This document shows positions 1 through 9,400 of a DNA stretch of 64,000 nt, one piece after another. Position 1 is the stretch's first letter. Each line of letters opens with the position of its first letter. The notes beneath the pieces are model-generated. The model ran no database searches. It saw nothing but the letters and a program-made list of their open reading frames with translations, and was not told the origin of the DNA. The stretch comes from Chitinophaga nivalis (lineage in GTDB: Bacteria; Bacteroidota; Bacteroidia; Chitinophagales; Chitinophagaceae): contig NZ_JAPDNR010000001.1 of NCBI RefSeq assembly GCF_025989125.1, positions 5,444,087 to 5,508,086 on the forward strand, in the 5' to 3' direction. Position numbers and translations under genes: made by a program.

Positions 1-1884
1 CAACATAAAGTCGATCCTGTCTTCCGGATACGCCGGGTCTATAGGTACATAGGCGCCGCCGCTTTTCAGTACGCCCAGTATCGCGATGATCATCCACTGG
101 CTTCTTTTCAGCTGTATGCCTACCCGGTCATTTACCTTTATGCGGTACTTCTTTCTTAAATAATTACCCAGCTGGGTCGACTTTTCACTTACTTCCTGAT
201 AACTCAGTGAAAGGTCTTCAAATACGAGGGCCGGCGCCTGCGGCGTTTTTTGCACCTGCGCTTCAAACAAGGCAGCCAGTGTGGTATCTTTCGGATAAGC
301 AGCTGCGGTATCATTAAATGCCTGCAGCAGTTGTTGCTTTTCTGCTGCTGTCAGGTAATCTATTTCCAGCAGGGCAGTATCCGGAGCCGCAATCACTGCT
401 GCCACCAGCTGATTCAGGTGATCAGCCATCCGCGCGATGCTATGCTGCGTATAAATATCCGTGTTGTATTCGATCTGTACCTGTATGGTTTCTCCTACTT
501 CCTGGAAGTTGAAGGTCAGGTCAAACTTACAGACCCCGCTTGCTACTTCATACCCGCTTACTTTCAGGCCATCCAGTTCCTGTGACGTGTTGGTACTGAC
601 CGTAGCTGCATTATGCAATACCAGCCATACATCAAACAGTACGTTACGGCTCAGGTCCCGCTGGGGCTGCAGTATTTCCACCAATTCATCAAACGGAAAC
701 AACTGATGCTCATGTGCATCGGAAGTATTGATCTTTACTGCAGCCAGCAATGCCTTGAAGCTATCAGCTCCTTTGAAGCGGGTTCGCATGGCTGCTGTGT
801 TGATATAAAAACCAATCTGGTCTTCCAGATCGGCATGCTCCCTTCCTGCTGCCGGACTACCTATCACAATATCTTCCTGGCTGGTATACCGATATAACAG
901 GGCATTTACAGCGGCCAGTAAGCCCATATATAATGTAGCACCCTGCTGCTGACAAAAGGCTTTAAAGTCTTTACCAGTGGCAGTATCCAGCAGCCGGCCC
1001 ACCGCCGCACCATTGTAGGTTTTAATAGCCGGCCGGATCTTGTCGCCGCTCAATGCCAGCACCGGTGCTTCTTCCGCAAACTGTTGCAACCAATACGCTT
1101 TATGTGCGGCCATCTGTCCGTTGCCCAGCTGCTCCTGCTGCCAGGCAGCATAGTCTTTATACTGTATACGCAGCGGCGATAACACATTGGTCACTCCTTT
1201 GAGGTAGCCATTGTACAACTGCAGCAATTCCTTTATCAGAATTTCCATAGACCAGCCATCGCTGATGATGTGGTGCATCACGTAGGTGAACACCCATTTA
1301 TGCGGCCCGGTCTGAAACAAGCTGGCACGTATCAGCGGCCCCGTTCCCAGTTCGAACAAGGTATTGAAGGCTACCTGTACGTGTTCTTTTACTTTCGCCT
1401 CCCCTGCCTGCTGCAGGTCTTTATACACCATACGGAAGCCTGTTGCTGCCGGTTCCAGGATAAATTGTCTGATTTGTCCGTGTTCATCTTCCTTAAACAC
1501 AGTACGTAAACTTTCATGGCGTACCAGCAACGCAGCAAAGGCATACTCCAGTGCTGCCTGATCCAGCGCCCCTTCAAACACATAAACACCGGGGATATTA
1601 TATGCGCTGCCGGCTTCCCGGAACTGGTTTAATACCCACAGTCTCCGCTGAGAAGACGACAGGACGTAGTTTGCCTGCGGAGCTGTTTTATGGATGTCAA
1701 CATAGTCATTCATTTTTGTTTTGTAGGCATGGAGAAAATCAATCAGCTCCGCTTTATGAGACTTGATTTCATTTAACAGCTCCTCATTTAAAACGCCTTT
1801 AGGGGCCAATACATCCAGGTTGCCATCCACTAACTGAACGTCGATCTTGAGTTGTTTCAGCTTTACATATAAATCCGATAACAT
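1..1884 (-). CDS. NRPS, C-terminally cut by window edge: docking domain, condensation domain, start of adenylation domain
   Basis: The reading frame opens with ATG at 1884 and stays open to base 1, so only the first ~628 residues are visible. Residues ~1-60 form a TubC-type beta-hairpin docking domain (start MLSDLYVKLKQLKI). A condensation domain follows, from the SSSQRRLWVLNQF motif (~residue 75) through the catalytic HHIISDG (~206) to ~500. An adenylation domain then begins (LSYQEV, LKSGGAYVPIDPAYPEDR) and is cut before core motif A3, so its substrate cannot be read. It starts 22 bp after the 4-hydroxymandelate synthase gene on the same strand and is the last gene of the NRPS operon seen here. 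It should add residue 7 or later of the peptide. The thioesterase, if any, and the remaining Hpg genes would be looked for beyond base 1. Confidence 0.95.
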   Translation of the reverse strand, partial: MLSDLYVKLKQLKIDVQLVDGNLDVLAPKGVLNEELLNEIKSHKAELIDFLHAYKTKMNDYVDIHKTAPQANYVLSSSQRRLWVLNQFREAGSAYNIPGVYVFEGALDQAALEYAFAALLVRHESLRTVFKEDEHGQIRQFILEPAATGFRMVYKDLQQAGEAKVKEHVQVAFNTLFELGTGPLIRASLFQTGPHKWVFTYVMHHIISDGWSMEILIKELLQLYNGYLKGVTNVLSPLRIQYKDYAAWQQEQLGNGQMAAHKAYWLQQFAEEAPVLALSGDKIRPAIKTYNGAAVGRLLDTATGKDFKAFCQQQGATLYMGLLAAVNALLYRYTSQEDIVIGSPAAGREHADLEDQIGFYINTAAMRTRFKGADSFKALLAAVKINTSDAHEHQLFPFDELVEILQPQRDLSRNVLFDVWLVLHNAATVSTNTSQELDGLKVSGYEVASGVCKFDLTFNFQEVGETIQVQIEYNTDIYTQHSIARMADHLNQLVAAVIAAPDTALLEIDYLTAAEKQQLLQAFNDTAAAYPKDTTLAALFEAQVQKTPQAPALVFEDLSLSYQEVSEKSTQLGNYLRKKYRIKVNDRVGIQLKRSQWMIIAILGVLKSGGAYVPIDPAYPEDRIDFML

Positions 1885-1906
1885 AAGGAAAGATTATGTG
1901 TTTAAC

Positions 1907-3025
1907 TTATGAAATACTATTCGCCATCAGTTCTGTTTCCATGGCTTCAAATAAGGCATGGATATTATCCAGTCCAAAACCTTCGTAGTTATTTACTCTT
2001 TGTACTATTTCATAGAAGAAAGTAGCGCGGTCTCCAATGGGTGTGGTAAAAATCTGGAAGAGCAAGGCGCCATCCAGCACGTCGCACAGCACACCATGTT
2101 TTTTCAGGAGAGTGATATCCAGGTCAGGATATTTTGCAGACAGCTTTTTGTAATAGGAGTCCGGGTATGAGGTAAACCGTACCCCGTTTGCACGGAGGGT
2201 TTCCACTGATTTAAAAATGTTACCGGAGCTGAAAGCGATGTGCTGGATACCAGCGCCATAGTGCTGATCAATGAACAGCGATACCTGCGATTTGATTTCA
2301 TGATCCGGCTCTACCAGTACATTGTTCACCTGTTTATTTTCTGACTGTAATACTTTCAGGAGCATCCCGATCTTCTTTTCACCATCTTTCTTCCTTTCAT
2401 CAAACTGTTTGACGGTTTTTGAATTGAAAATATGGTTGAAATAGTTTTCCCACAGATTGATTTCATTCAGGCGCAACGCGCAGGCGACGTGGTCTATTTT
2501 TTCCAGTGCGGTATCTTCCCCGAATTCATCCCATTCCTGTTCAATATTTTTATATCCCGGCATGAAATCACCATTATACTGATCATAATTGATCAGTACG
2601 ATCTCATTATCATCAAACATTTTCAGGGAGGCCATCTCTACACTGCCCTGCTCGTCCGTCAGTGTATGCGGGTGTTGTAGCGGAATAGCGCCGTTCTTCA
2701 AGGCACGCTGAAAAAATTCCCGTACCTGATTCACTTTCACAGCTAACTTTTTGATACCGTTGCCATGTAAGTCTACGAAAGAAACGATCTTATAGGAACT
2801 GGGTTGCGAAGCAGCCGTGATCACCAGTTTGATATCGTTCTTGACGATGTAGTAGGAACATCTGTCAGGTGCTCCGGTTTCTGGTCCACTATAAGCCACT
2901 ACCTTAAAGCCTAATGCTTTTACATGCCAGTACACCACCATTTTGGCCATGCCTACATAATATTCAATGTAGTCGTATTCCATTGTCAGGAAATCAGAAG
3001 GTATAATGCCGTTGGGATTTTCCAT
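1907..3025 (-). CDS. hmaS: 4-hydroxymandelate synthase (HPPD-fold Fe(II) dioxygenase)
   Basis: The protein has 372 residues, the usual length of the 4-hydroxyphenylpyruvate dioxygenase (HPPD)/4-hydroxymandelate synthase (HMS) family. The 2-His-1-Glu iron ligands are visible: His179 (IDHV), His262 (GIQHIAF) and Glu339 (FFYEI). HPPD and HMS share fold and substrate (4-hydroxyphenylpyruvate) but HPPD gives homogentisate and HMS gives 4-hydroxymandelate. At the diagnostic sites this protein is HMS-like. The HPPD motif P-x-N-E-P reads V236-L-V238-E-P here (HPPD P214 and N216, P. fluorescens numbering), and the C-terminal GNF motif reads D-N-I355 (HPPD F337). It lies inside an NRPS operon with two Hpg-like adenylation domains, not beside homogentisate dioxygenase, so a role in 4-hydroxyphenylglycine supply is the natural reading. 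Hydroxymandelate oxidase and the Hpg aminotransferase are not in the window. Family membership is near certain; HMS over HPPD is a strong inference. Confidence 0.85.
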   Translation of the reverse strand: MENPNGIIPSDFLTMEYDYIEYYVGMAKMVVYWHVKALGFKVVAYSGPETGAPDRCSYYIVKNDIKLVITAASQPSSYKIVSFVDLHGNGIKKLAVKVNQVREFFQRALKNGAIPLQHPHTLTDEQGSVEMASLKMFDDNEIVLINYDQYNGDFMPGYKNIEQEWDEFGEDTALEKIDHVACALRLNEINLWENYFNHIFNSKTVKQFDERKKDGEKKIGMLLKVLQSENKQVNNVLVEPDHEIKSQVSLFIDQHYGAGIQHIAFSSGNIFKSVETLRANGVRFTSYPDSYYKKLSAKYPDLDITLLKKHGVLCDVLDGALLFQIFTTPIGDRATFFYEIVQRVNNYEGFGLDNIHALFEAMETELMANSIS

Positions 3026-3095
3026 GTTATTATTTTTCAGGATTAATTATTTATGCGGATGCAGTTTCGTTGCAGATGAACCATCAGGTAAATAT

Positions 3096-6000
3096 TTATA
3101 TGGAAACCCTTTCTACATTGTCCACTCCAAACAGTCCTTTATTGGCCCAATAGGTTTTTTCTATCTCCAGGGCAATACTTTCAATGGTAGGATTACTCAA
3201 CAACTTCAGCAGGTTCAGATCCACTTCAAATTCTTTCCGGATCTGGCTGGCCAGGCGGGTGGCTTTCAGGCTATGCCCCCCTATTTCGAAGAAATTATCC
3301 ATGACGCCAATCTGCTCTCTACCTAATATTTCCTGCCAGATCAATACCAGCTTTTCTTCTGTTTCATTACGCGGTGCTACATAGGCAACACCTGTTTCCA
3401 TGCCTATCCCTTCCGGCTCCGGGAGCAGCTTGCGGTCTATCTTCCCGTTGGAAGTTAACGGCAACGCATCCAACTGTATATAGTACCCGGGTATCATGTA
3501 GTCGGGCAAACGACTGCTTAAATGCGTGCGCAGTGCTGTTGTACTAAAGGTGGTGGCACTCACCACGTAAGCCACCAGCTCATTTTCGCCTGCTGCATTG
3601 TTTTTCACGACTACAACAGTAGCGGTAATGGCGGGATGCGCCTGTATCGCGTGTTCTATCTCTCCCAATTCGATCCGGTAGCCGCGCACCTTTACCTGCG
3701 CATCTATTCGTCCCAGGTATTCCAGCTCTCCGCTATCGAGGAGCTTTACCAGATCACCGGAGCGATACCATTGTTCTCTATTTTTAAACGGGCTGGTAAT
3801 GAAACGCTGGCTGGTCAGTTCGGGCTGGTTCAGATAACCTTTGGCTACACCGGCGCCGCCTACATATAATTCCCCCGGTACTCCAGGCGGTACCAATTGC
3901 TGGTACCGGTCCAGCACATAACAACTCAGCGTAGGAATCGGCTTGCCAATGCTGCTGCTGTTTTCAGCTATCTCCTTATCCGTAATTTCCTTATAGGTAA
4001 CATGCACCGTGGTTTCTGTAATCCCGTACATATTGATTAATCGGGTATGGGGGTATCGTATTTTCCACGCCGCCAATCTCGCCGGACTTAACGCTTCTCC
4101 GCCGAAGATGACATAACGCAACTGCAGACCAGCTGCTGCTTTGGCCTGTTCCTGCTTTATGAGGTTATAAAATGCAGCAGGCGTTTGGTTCAATACCGTT
4201 ACTTTCTCCTGATACAATAATTCCAGGAATGCCTGCGGATCTTTCGCTGTCAGTAGTGGCACCACGATTAACTTACCACCGTGTAACAGGGCGCCATACA
4301 TTTCCCACACAGAAAAATCAAAGCAATAGGAATGAAACAAGCTCCATACATCGTGCGCACCAAAATCAAACAAGGGTTTACCGGTTTTAAACAGGCGGAC
4401 TACGTTTCTGTGCGTGATTAAAGTGCCTTTAGGATGCCCGGTTGTACCGGAAGTATAAATAACATAGGCCACATCATCGGGCTTATTGACGCTTGCCGGT
4501 TCTTCCGTGGTATACTGCTCTTCTTCCAGCGCGAAATGCCATAGTTTCTGTTTGTCGATGACCGCTTTACATTGACTATCTGTGATGATATAATCAATAC
4601 GTTCCTGCGGGTATGCCGGATCGATGGGCACATAGGCGCCACCAGCCTTTAAAACACCCAGTATGGCTATCATCATCCATTCACTACGTTCCAGCTGTAT
4701 ACCTACCAGGTCGTTGGGTTGTATTTTATAATGCTGCCGCAGATAGTGAGCTAACCGGGCAGCCCGGGCATGTAGTTCACTATACGTTAATGTCCGGTCT
4801 TCAAAAACAACAGCGGTATGATGCGGCGTATTCATTTTTTGCTCCTGCAACAGCGCTACCAATGTTTTATCCATCGGATATGTCACGCTGGTTGCCTGCA
4901 ATGCCTGTAACAACTGTTGTTGTTCTTCTGGAGTCAAATAACTGACACGGCTAATGGGTTGATCCGGCCGGGCCATCACGGCACCCAATATTTGTTCGAG
5001 GTGGCGGGTGAATTGTGCCACGGTATTTTTCGTATATATGTCACTGTTATATATCAGGTTCAAATGTATCTCCCCTGCTATCTCTATAAAATCAAACACC
5101 AGATCAAACTTGCTCATGGTGGTTACTTCTCCTCCATAATGGCTCACTTTCAATGCGCCCAATGTTTGTTGAGAAGCGCCGCCACCGCCCGTTCCATTCT
5201 GTAGTACGACTACGATATCAAACAAAGGATGCCTGCTGATATCGTGTGGAATCTGCAATGCCCCTACCAGCTCATCGAAAGGATATACCTGGTGTTCGTA
5301 AGCGCCCAGCGTCACCTGTTTTACCTGTGCCAGCAATTCCCGGTAACAGGTGTCGCCTGAAAAGCGGGACCGCAATGGCAGGGTATTTACATAAAACCCT
5401 ATCTGGTCTTCCAGGTCGGGATGTTCTCTACCCGCGATGGGACTGCCCACAACGATGTCTTCCTGCTGCGTATACCGGTAGAGCAATACCTTTACAGCCG
5501 CCAGTAATCCCATAAACAAGGTCGTACCCTGCTCCTGGCAAAACGCCTGTAATGCTTTACCCACCTCCGGGTCCAGGACTTTCTGTACACTGCCGCCGTT
5601 ATAGGTTTTGATAGCAGGACGGGGCTTATCGGCCGGCAGTTCCAATACCGGCAACGGACCTTCAAATTGTTGCTGCCAGTAGTGGCTATGTGCCTGTAAA
5701 TTTTCGCCACTCAGTTGCCCCTGTTGCCAGGCAGCATAATCCTTATACTGGATACGCAACGGTTTTAATGCAGCCGCCTTACCGGTCATGCGGGCATTAT
5801 AGCTTTGCAGCAATTCCTGGATCAACACCTGCATAGACCACCCATCGCTGATGATATGATGCATCACATAGCTGAATACCCATTGATGATCGGCGACCTG
5901 GTATAAATCCGCACGTAACAGCGGACCGGCCGCCAGGTCAAAAGGCGCGATAAAGGAAGCGTTGATCAGGTCCCGCAGGCGCTGCGCTGTTTCATCTTCC

Positions 6001-6467
6001 TTACGCAGGTCGTGACAGGTGATCGTGAAACCGCTATCCTGCACTGATCGGATAACCTGATGTAGTTCTCCCGCTTCATCTTCTCTAAATACCGTACGCA
6101 GTATTTCATGTCGCTCCAGCAATTCCCGGAATGCATATTCCAGATTAGCCGGCTCCAGCGCTCCTTCAAATACATAGGCCCCTGGTATATTGTAGGCCGC
6201 ATTTCCTTCTCCAAAACGACTCAACACCCATAACCGGCGCTGGGAAGAAGAAAGTACATACCCTGCCTGTTCTTTGATCTGCGGAATATGAAAATGGCTT
6301 TGCTGATTCAGTGACGTCAGGTAGCTGATCAGCGCTGCTTTATTGGATTTAACTGCTGCCAGCAACGCAGGATCAACTTTCCCTTTGGGAAACCGGACAG
6401 ATAATTCCCCTGCCTCTAACTTCAGGTTGATGTTGTTTTCCCGCAATACAGATAACAACGCTCTCAT
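3096..6467 (-). CDS. Single-module NRPS: docking-C-A(Thr)-PCP
   Basis: I start it at ATG 6467 (MRALLSVLRENNI), because there the TubC-type docking domain begins. The frame is open to 6512, but that would overlap the end of the upstream NRPS; from 6467 the gap is 16 bp. The 1,123 residues divide into docking domain (~1-60), condensation domain (SSSQRRLWVLSRF, HHIISDG at ~206), adenylation domain (YTSGTTGHPKG ~675; LPLTSNGKIDRK near its end) and carrier domain (DNFFEIGGHSLKATRL, phosphopantetheine Ser ~1064). The ten pocket residues read by alignment to PheA are DFWNIGMVHK, identical to the classical threonine code. There is no epimerase or thioesterase. The C-terminal tail ends ERVSI, resembling the EEIKI end of the upstream NRPS, and may dock to the next protein. 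By collinearity it adds residue 6. Confidence 0.95.
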   Translation of the reverse strand: MRALLSVLRENNINLKLEAGELSVRFPKGKVDPALLAAVKSNKAALISYLTSLNQQSHFHIPQIKEQAGYVLSSSQRRLWVLSRFGEGNAAYNIPGAYVFEGALEPANLEYAFRELLERHEILRTVFREDEAGELHQVIRSVQDSGFTITCHDLRKEDETAQRLRDLINASFIAPFDLAAGPLLRADLYQVADHQWVFSYVMHHIISDGWSMQVLIQELLQSYNARMTGKAAALKPLRIQYKDYAAWQQGQLSGENLQAHSHYWQQQFEGPLPVLELPADKPRPAIKTYNGGSVQKVLDPEVGKALQAFCQEQGTTLFMGLLAAVKVLLYRYTQQEDIVVGSPIAGREHPDLEDQIGFYVNTLPLRSRFSGDTCYRELLAQVKQVTLGAYEHQVYPFDELVGALQIPHDISRHPLFDIVVVLQNGTGGGGASQQTLGALKVSHYGGEVTTMSKFDLVFDFIEIAGEIHLNLIYNSDIYTKNTVAQFTRHLEQILGAVMARPDQPISRVSYLTPEEQQQLLQALQATSVTYPMDKTLVALLQEQKMNTPHHTAVVFEDRTLTYSELHARAARLAHYLRQHYKIQPNDLVGIQLERSEWMMIAILGVLKAGGAYVPIDPAYPQERIDYIITDSQCKAVIDKQKLWHFALEEEQYTTEEPASVNKPDDVAYVIYTSGTTGHPKGTLITHRNVVRLFKTGKPLFDFGAHDVWSLFHSYCFDFSVWEMYGALLHGGKLIVVPLLTAKDPQAFLELLYQEKVTVLNQTPAAFYNLIKQEQAKAAAGLQLRYVIFGGEALSPARLAAWKIRYPHTRLINMYGITETTVHVTYKEITDKEIAENSSSIGKPIPTLSCYVLDRYQQLVPPGVPGELYVGGAGVAKGYLNQPELTSQRFITSPFKNREQWYRSGDLVKLLDSGELEYLGRIDAQVKVRGYRIELGEIEHAIQAHPAITATVVVVKNNAAGENELVAYVVSATTFSTTALRTHLSSRLPDYMIPGYYIQLDALPLTSNGKIDRKLLPEPEGIGMETGVAYVAPRNETEEKLVLIWQEILGREQIGVMDNFFEIGGHSLKATRLASQIRKEFEVDLNLLKLLSNPTIESIALEIEKTYWANKGLFGVDNVERVSI

Positions 6468-6483
6468 GGTGTATTGAATTAAG

Positions 6484-9400
6484 TTATATTTTGATTTCTT
6501 CGTAGTCATCATCTTCCGCTACCACAGCTGTTTGCAGCCAGATATCATTATTAATTTTATCTGCCAGCATTTCAATCGTTGGTTCCTGGAAAATATTTTT
6601 CAGTTCTATCGCTGTTTTAAATGTCTTTTTCACCTGCATCACCATTCTGGTAGCTTTCAGGCTATGACCACCTATTTCAAAGAAGTTATCTTTCACGCCT
6701 ATCTTTTCCCGGCCCAATATTTCCTGCCAGATCAGCAGCAGTTGCGCTTCTGTTTCATTGCGCGGCGCTACATAGTCTACGCCGGTTTCCATACCTGCTC
6801 CTTCCGGATCCGGTAAGTTGTTGCGGTCTACTTTACCGTTGGCGGTTAATGGCAAAGCCTCCAGCTGGATAAAATAACCCGGCACCATGTAGTCGGGCAG
6901 ATGTTTGCTTAATACAGCACGTATCGCTAAAATATTCAACGCTGTTTTGCCTACCAGATAAGCCACCAGCTCCTTATCTCCCGCACGGTTGGACCTCGCA
7001 ACCACCACGGCAGACGTCACCGTGGCATCGCTCTGCAACACACTTTCTATCTCTCCCAACTCTATCCGATACCCGCGGATCTTTACCTGGGCATCCTGAC
7101 GGCCGATAAAACCAATATTTCCATCCGGCAACCACTTGCCCAGATCACCTGTTTTATAAAGTCGTTCTCCTGAGATGAAAGGGTGTGCTATAAATTTCGC
7201 GGCGGTCAGATCCGGCTGGTTTAAATAGCCTTGCGCGAGACCGGCGCCACCTACACAGATCTCACCGACTACACCTATGGGCACGGGTTGTTGCCGGTTG
7301 TCCAGGATGTAGACCGTACTGTTGCCGATTGGTTTTCCTACCGGTACTTCTTCACAGGCAGTCATGACCGGATAGGTCAAAGAGAAGGTGGTGTTTTCGG
7401 TAGGGCCATATCCATTGATAATACTGATGCCCGGATGGTGATGCAACAACGCATTGATATGTGCCGGCGATAATCTGTCGCCTCCGGCCAATACGGTTTT
7501 CAGACCACGGAACAAACTCACATCCCTGTCTACCAGCTCATTTAACCAACCGGCTGTAAACCACATCATATCTACTCCGTGTTCCTGGATAGCAGCTGAT
7601 AATTGCCCGCTGTCCAGCAATACTTCTTTGCTGCATAACACCAGCTTACCACCATTCAGCAGCATACTCCAGTATTCAAAGCTGGTGGCATCAAAGGAAA
7701 CCGCCCCTGTAGACAACAAGGTTTCATGACCGGTTAAGGCAACAAAGCTGGCCGGCTTCACCAAACGCACGACCGCCCGATGCGGTACCATTACCCCTTT
7801 CGGCACCCCCATAGAACCGGAGGTGTACATCACATAAGCCAAATGATCGGCCTGTAAATCAAGGTCCGGCGCATCCACGCTACCAGCTGCGTCTTCCGGC
7901 TGTGCGCTGATGGCGAAAACAGGCCCTTCGTAATAGTCCAGGTCGGCCATGTAAGCAGCCTGCGTGATCAGCACTTTGATGCCGGTATCATTTGTGATAA
8001 AGGCTTTCCGTGCTGCCGGGTACTCCGGATCAACCGGCACATACACCCCACCGCATTTCAGTACGCCTAATATGGTAATGATTAAATCTGCGGATCTGTC
8101 CAGCATGATGCCGACAAAATCACCGGGCTGTATAGCATACTGCGCCCGTAAATAATGCGCCAACTGGTTCGTCTTTTCATCCAGTGCGTTGTAGGTAAAC
8201 GTGGTATCTTCAAATACCAGGGCGGTGCGATCAGGCGTTTTCCGTGCCTGTGCCGCAAAAAGGGCCGGTATGGTTTTGTCTGCGGGATAAGCCATCGTTG
8301 TTTTATTGAAGGCTACCAGCAGCTCCTGCTCTTCTTCCTGGCTTAAATAACGAATGGTATCAATAGGTATATCCGGCGTAGCGGTGACAGCGGCCAACAA
8401 TTGCTCCAGATGACGAAACAGGCGCGCCATGGTATCTTTCGTATAGATATCGGTGTTATATACCAGGGTGGTACGGATGGTGGCTCCCGTTTCTTCAAAA
8501 TCAAAAGACAAGTCGAACTTGCTTTGCGGACTTACCGACTCAATATAACTGCTGACCTGCAACGCACCCAGGGTTTGTGCCTCACCCGGTTTATGGGTAT
8601 CCATAGACGTATTCTGTAACGCTACGGTTACATCAAACAATGGATTCCGGCTCATGTCATAAGGTATATCCAGCACATCCACCAACTCATCGAAAGGAAA
8701 GACCTGGTGTTCATAAGCATCCAGGGTCAGCGCTTTTACCAGCTCCAGTAATTCGCGGTAACTATTTCCTCCTTTAAAACGGGTACGTAATGCCAACGTG
8801 TTCACATAAAACCCGATCTGATCTTCCAGATCGGCATGTTCCCTGCCGGCGATCGGACTACCAATCACCATATCTTCCTGACGGGTATACCGATAAAACA
8901 AGGTATTTACAATAGCCAGTAAGCCCATAAACAGCGTGCTGCCCTGTTCCTGGCACAATGCCTTCAATCCCTGGCTGGCAGCGGCATTAATCACCCCGTG
9001 TATGGCTCCACCGTTATACGTTTTTATAGCAGGACGCGGCTTATCTACCGGCAAATCCAATATCGGCAGTGGCGCTGTAAACTGCTGCTGCCAATAGTCT
9101 CTGTGCAACTGTAAGGCAGCCCCACTTAACTGCGCCTGTTGCCAGGCGGCGTAATCTTTATACTGGATACGTAAAGGCGGTAGTACTGCCGTTTCCCCTT
9201 TAATAAAGGCATTGTACAACTGTAACAACTCTTTGATCAACACGCCCATGGACCAGCCATCACTGATGATGTGATGCATCACATAGCTAAACACCCATTG
9301 CTGATCGGTTAACTGATACAGCCCGGCTCTTAGCAATGGGCCTGCGGCCAGATCAAAGGGTTGTACAAACGCATTTTGCACCAGCGTATTGGCCAGCTGT

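Noticed and set aside
1907..3025. Reading the dioxygenase-fold gene as housekeeping 4-hydroxyphenylpyruvate dioxygenase
   Set aside because: The P-x-N-E-P and GNF positions are substituted as in hydroxymandelate synthase, and the gene sits inside an NRPS operon rather than beside tyrosine-degradation genes.
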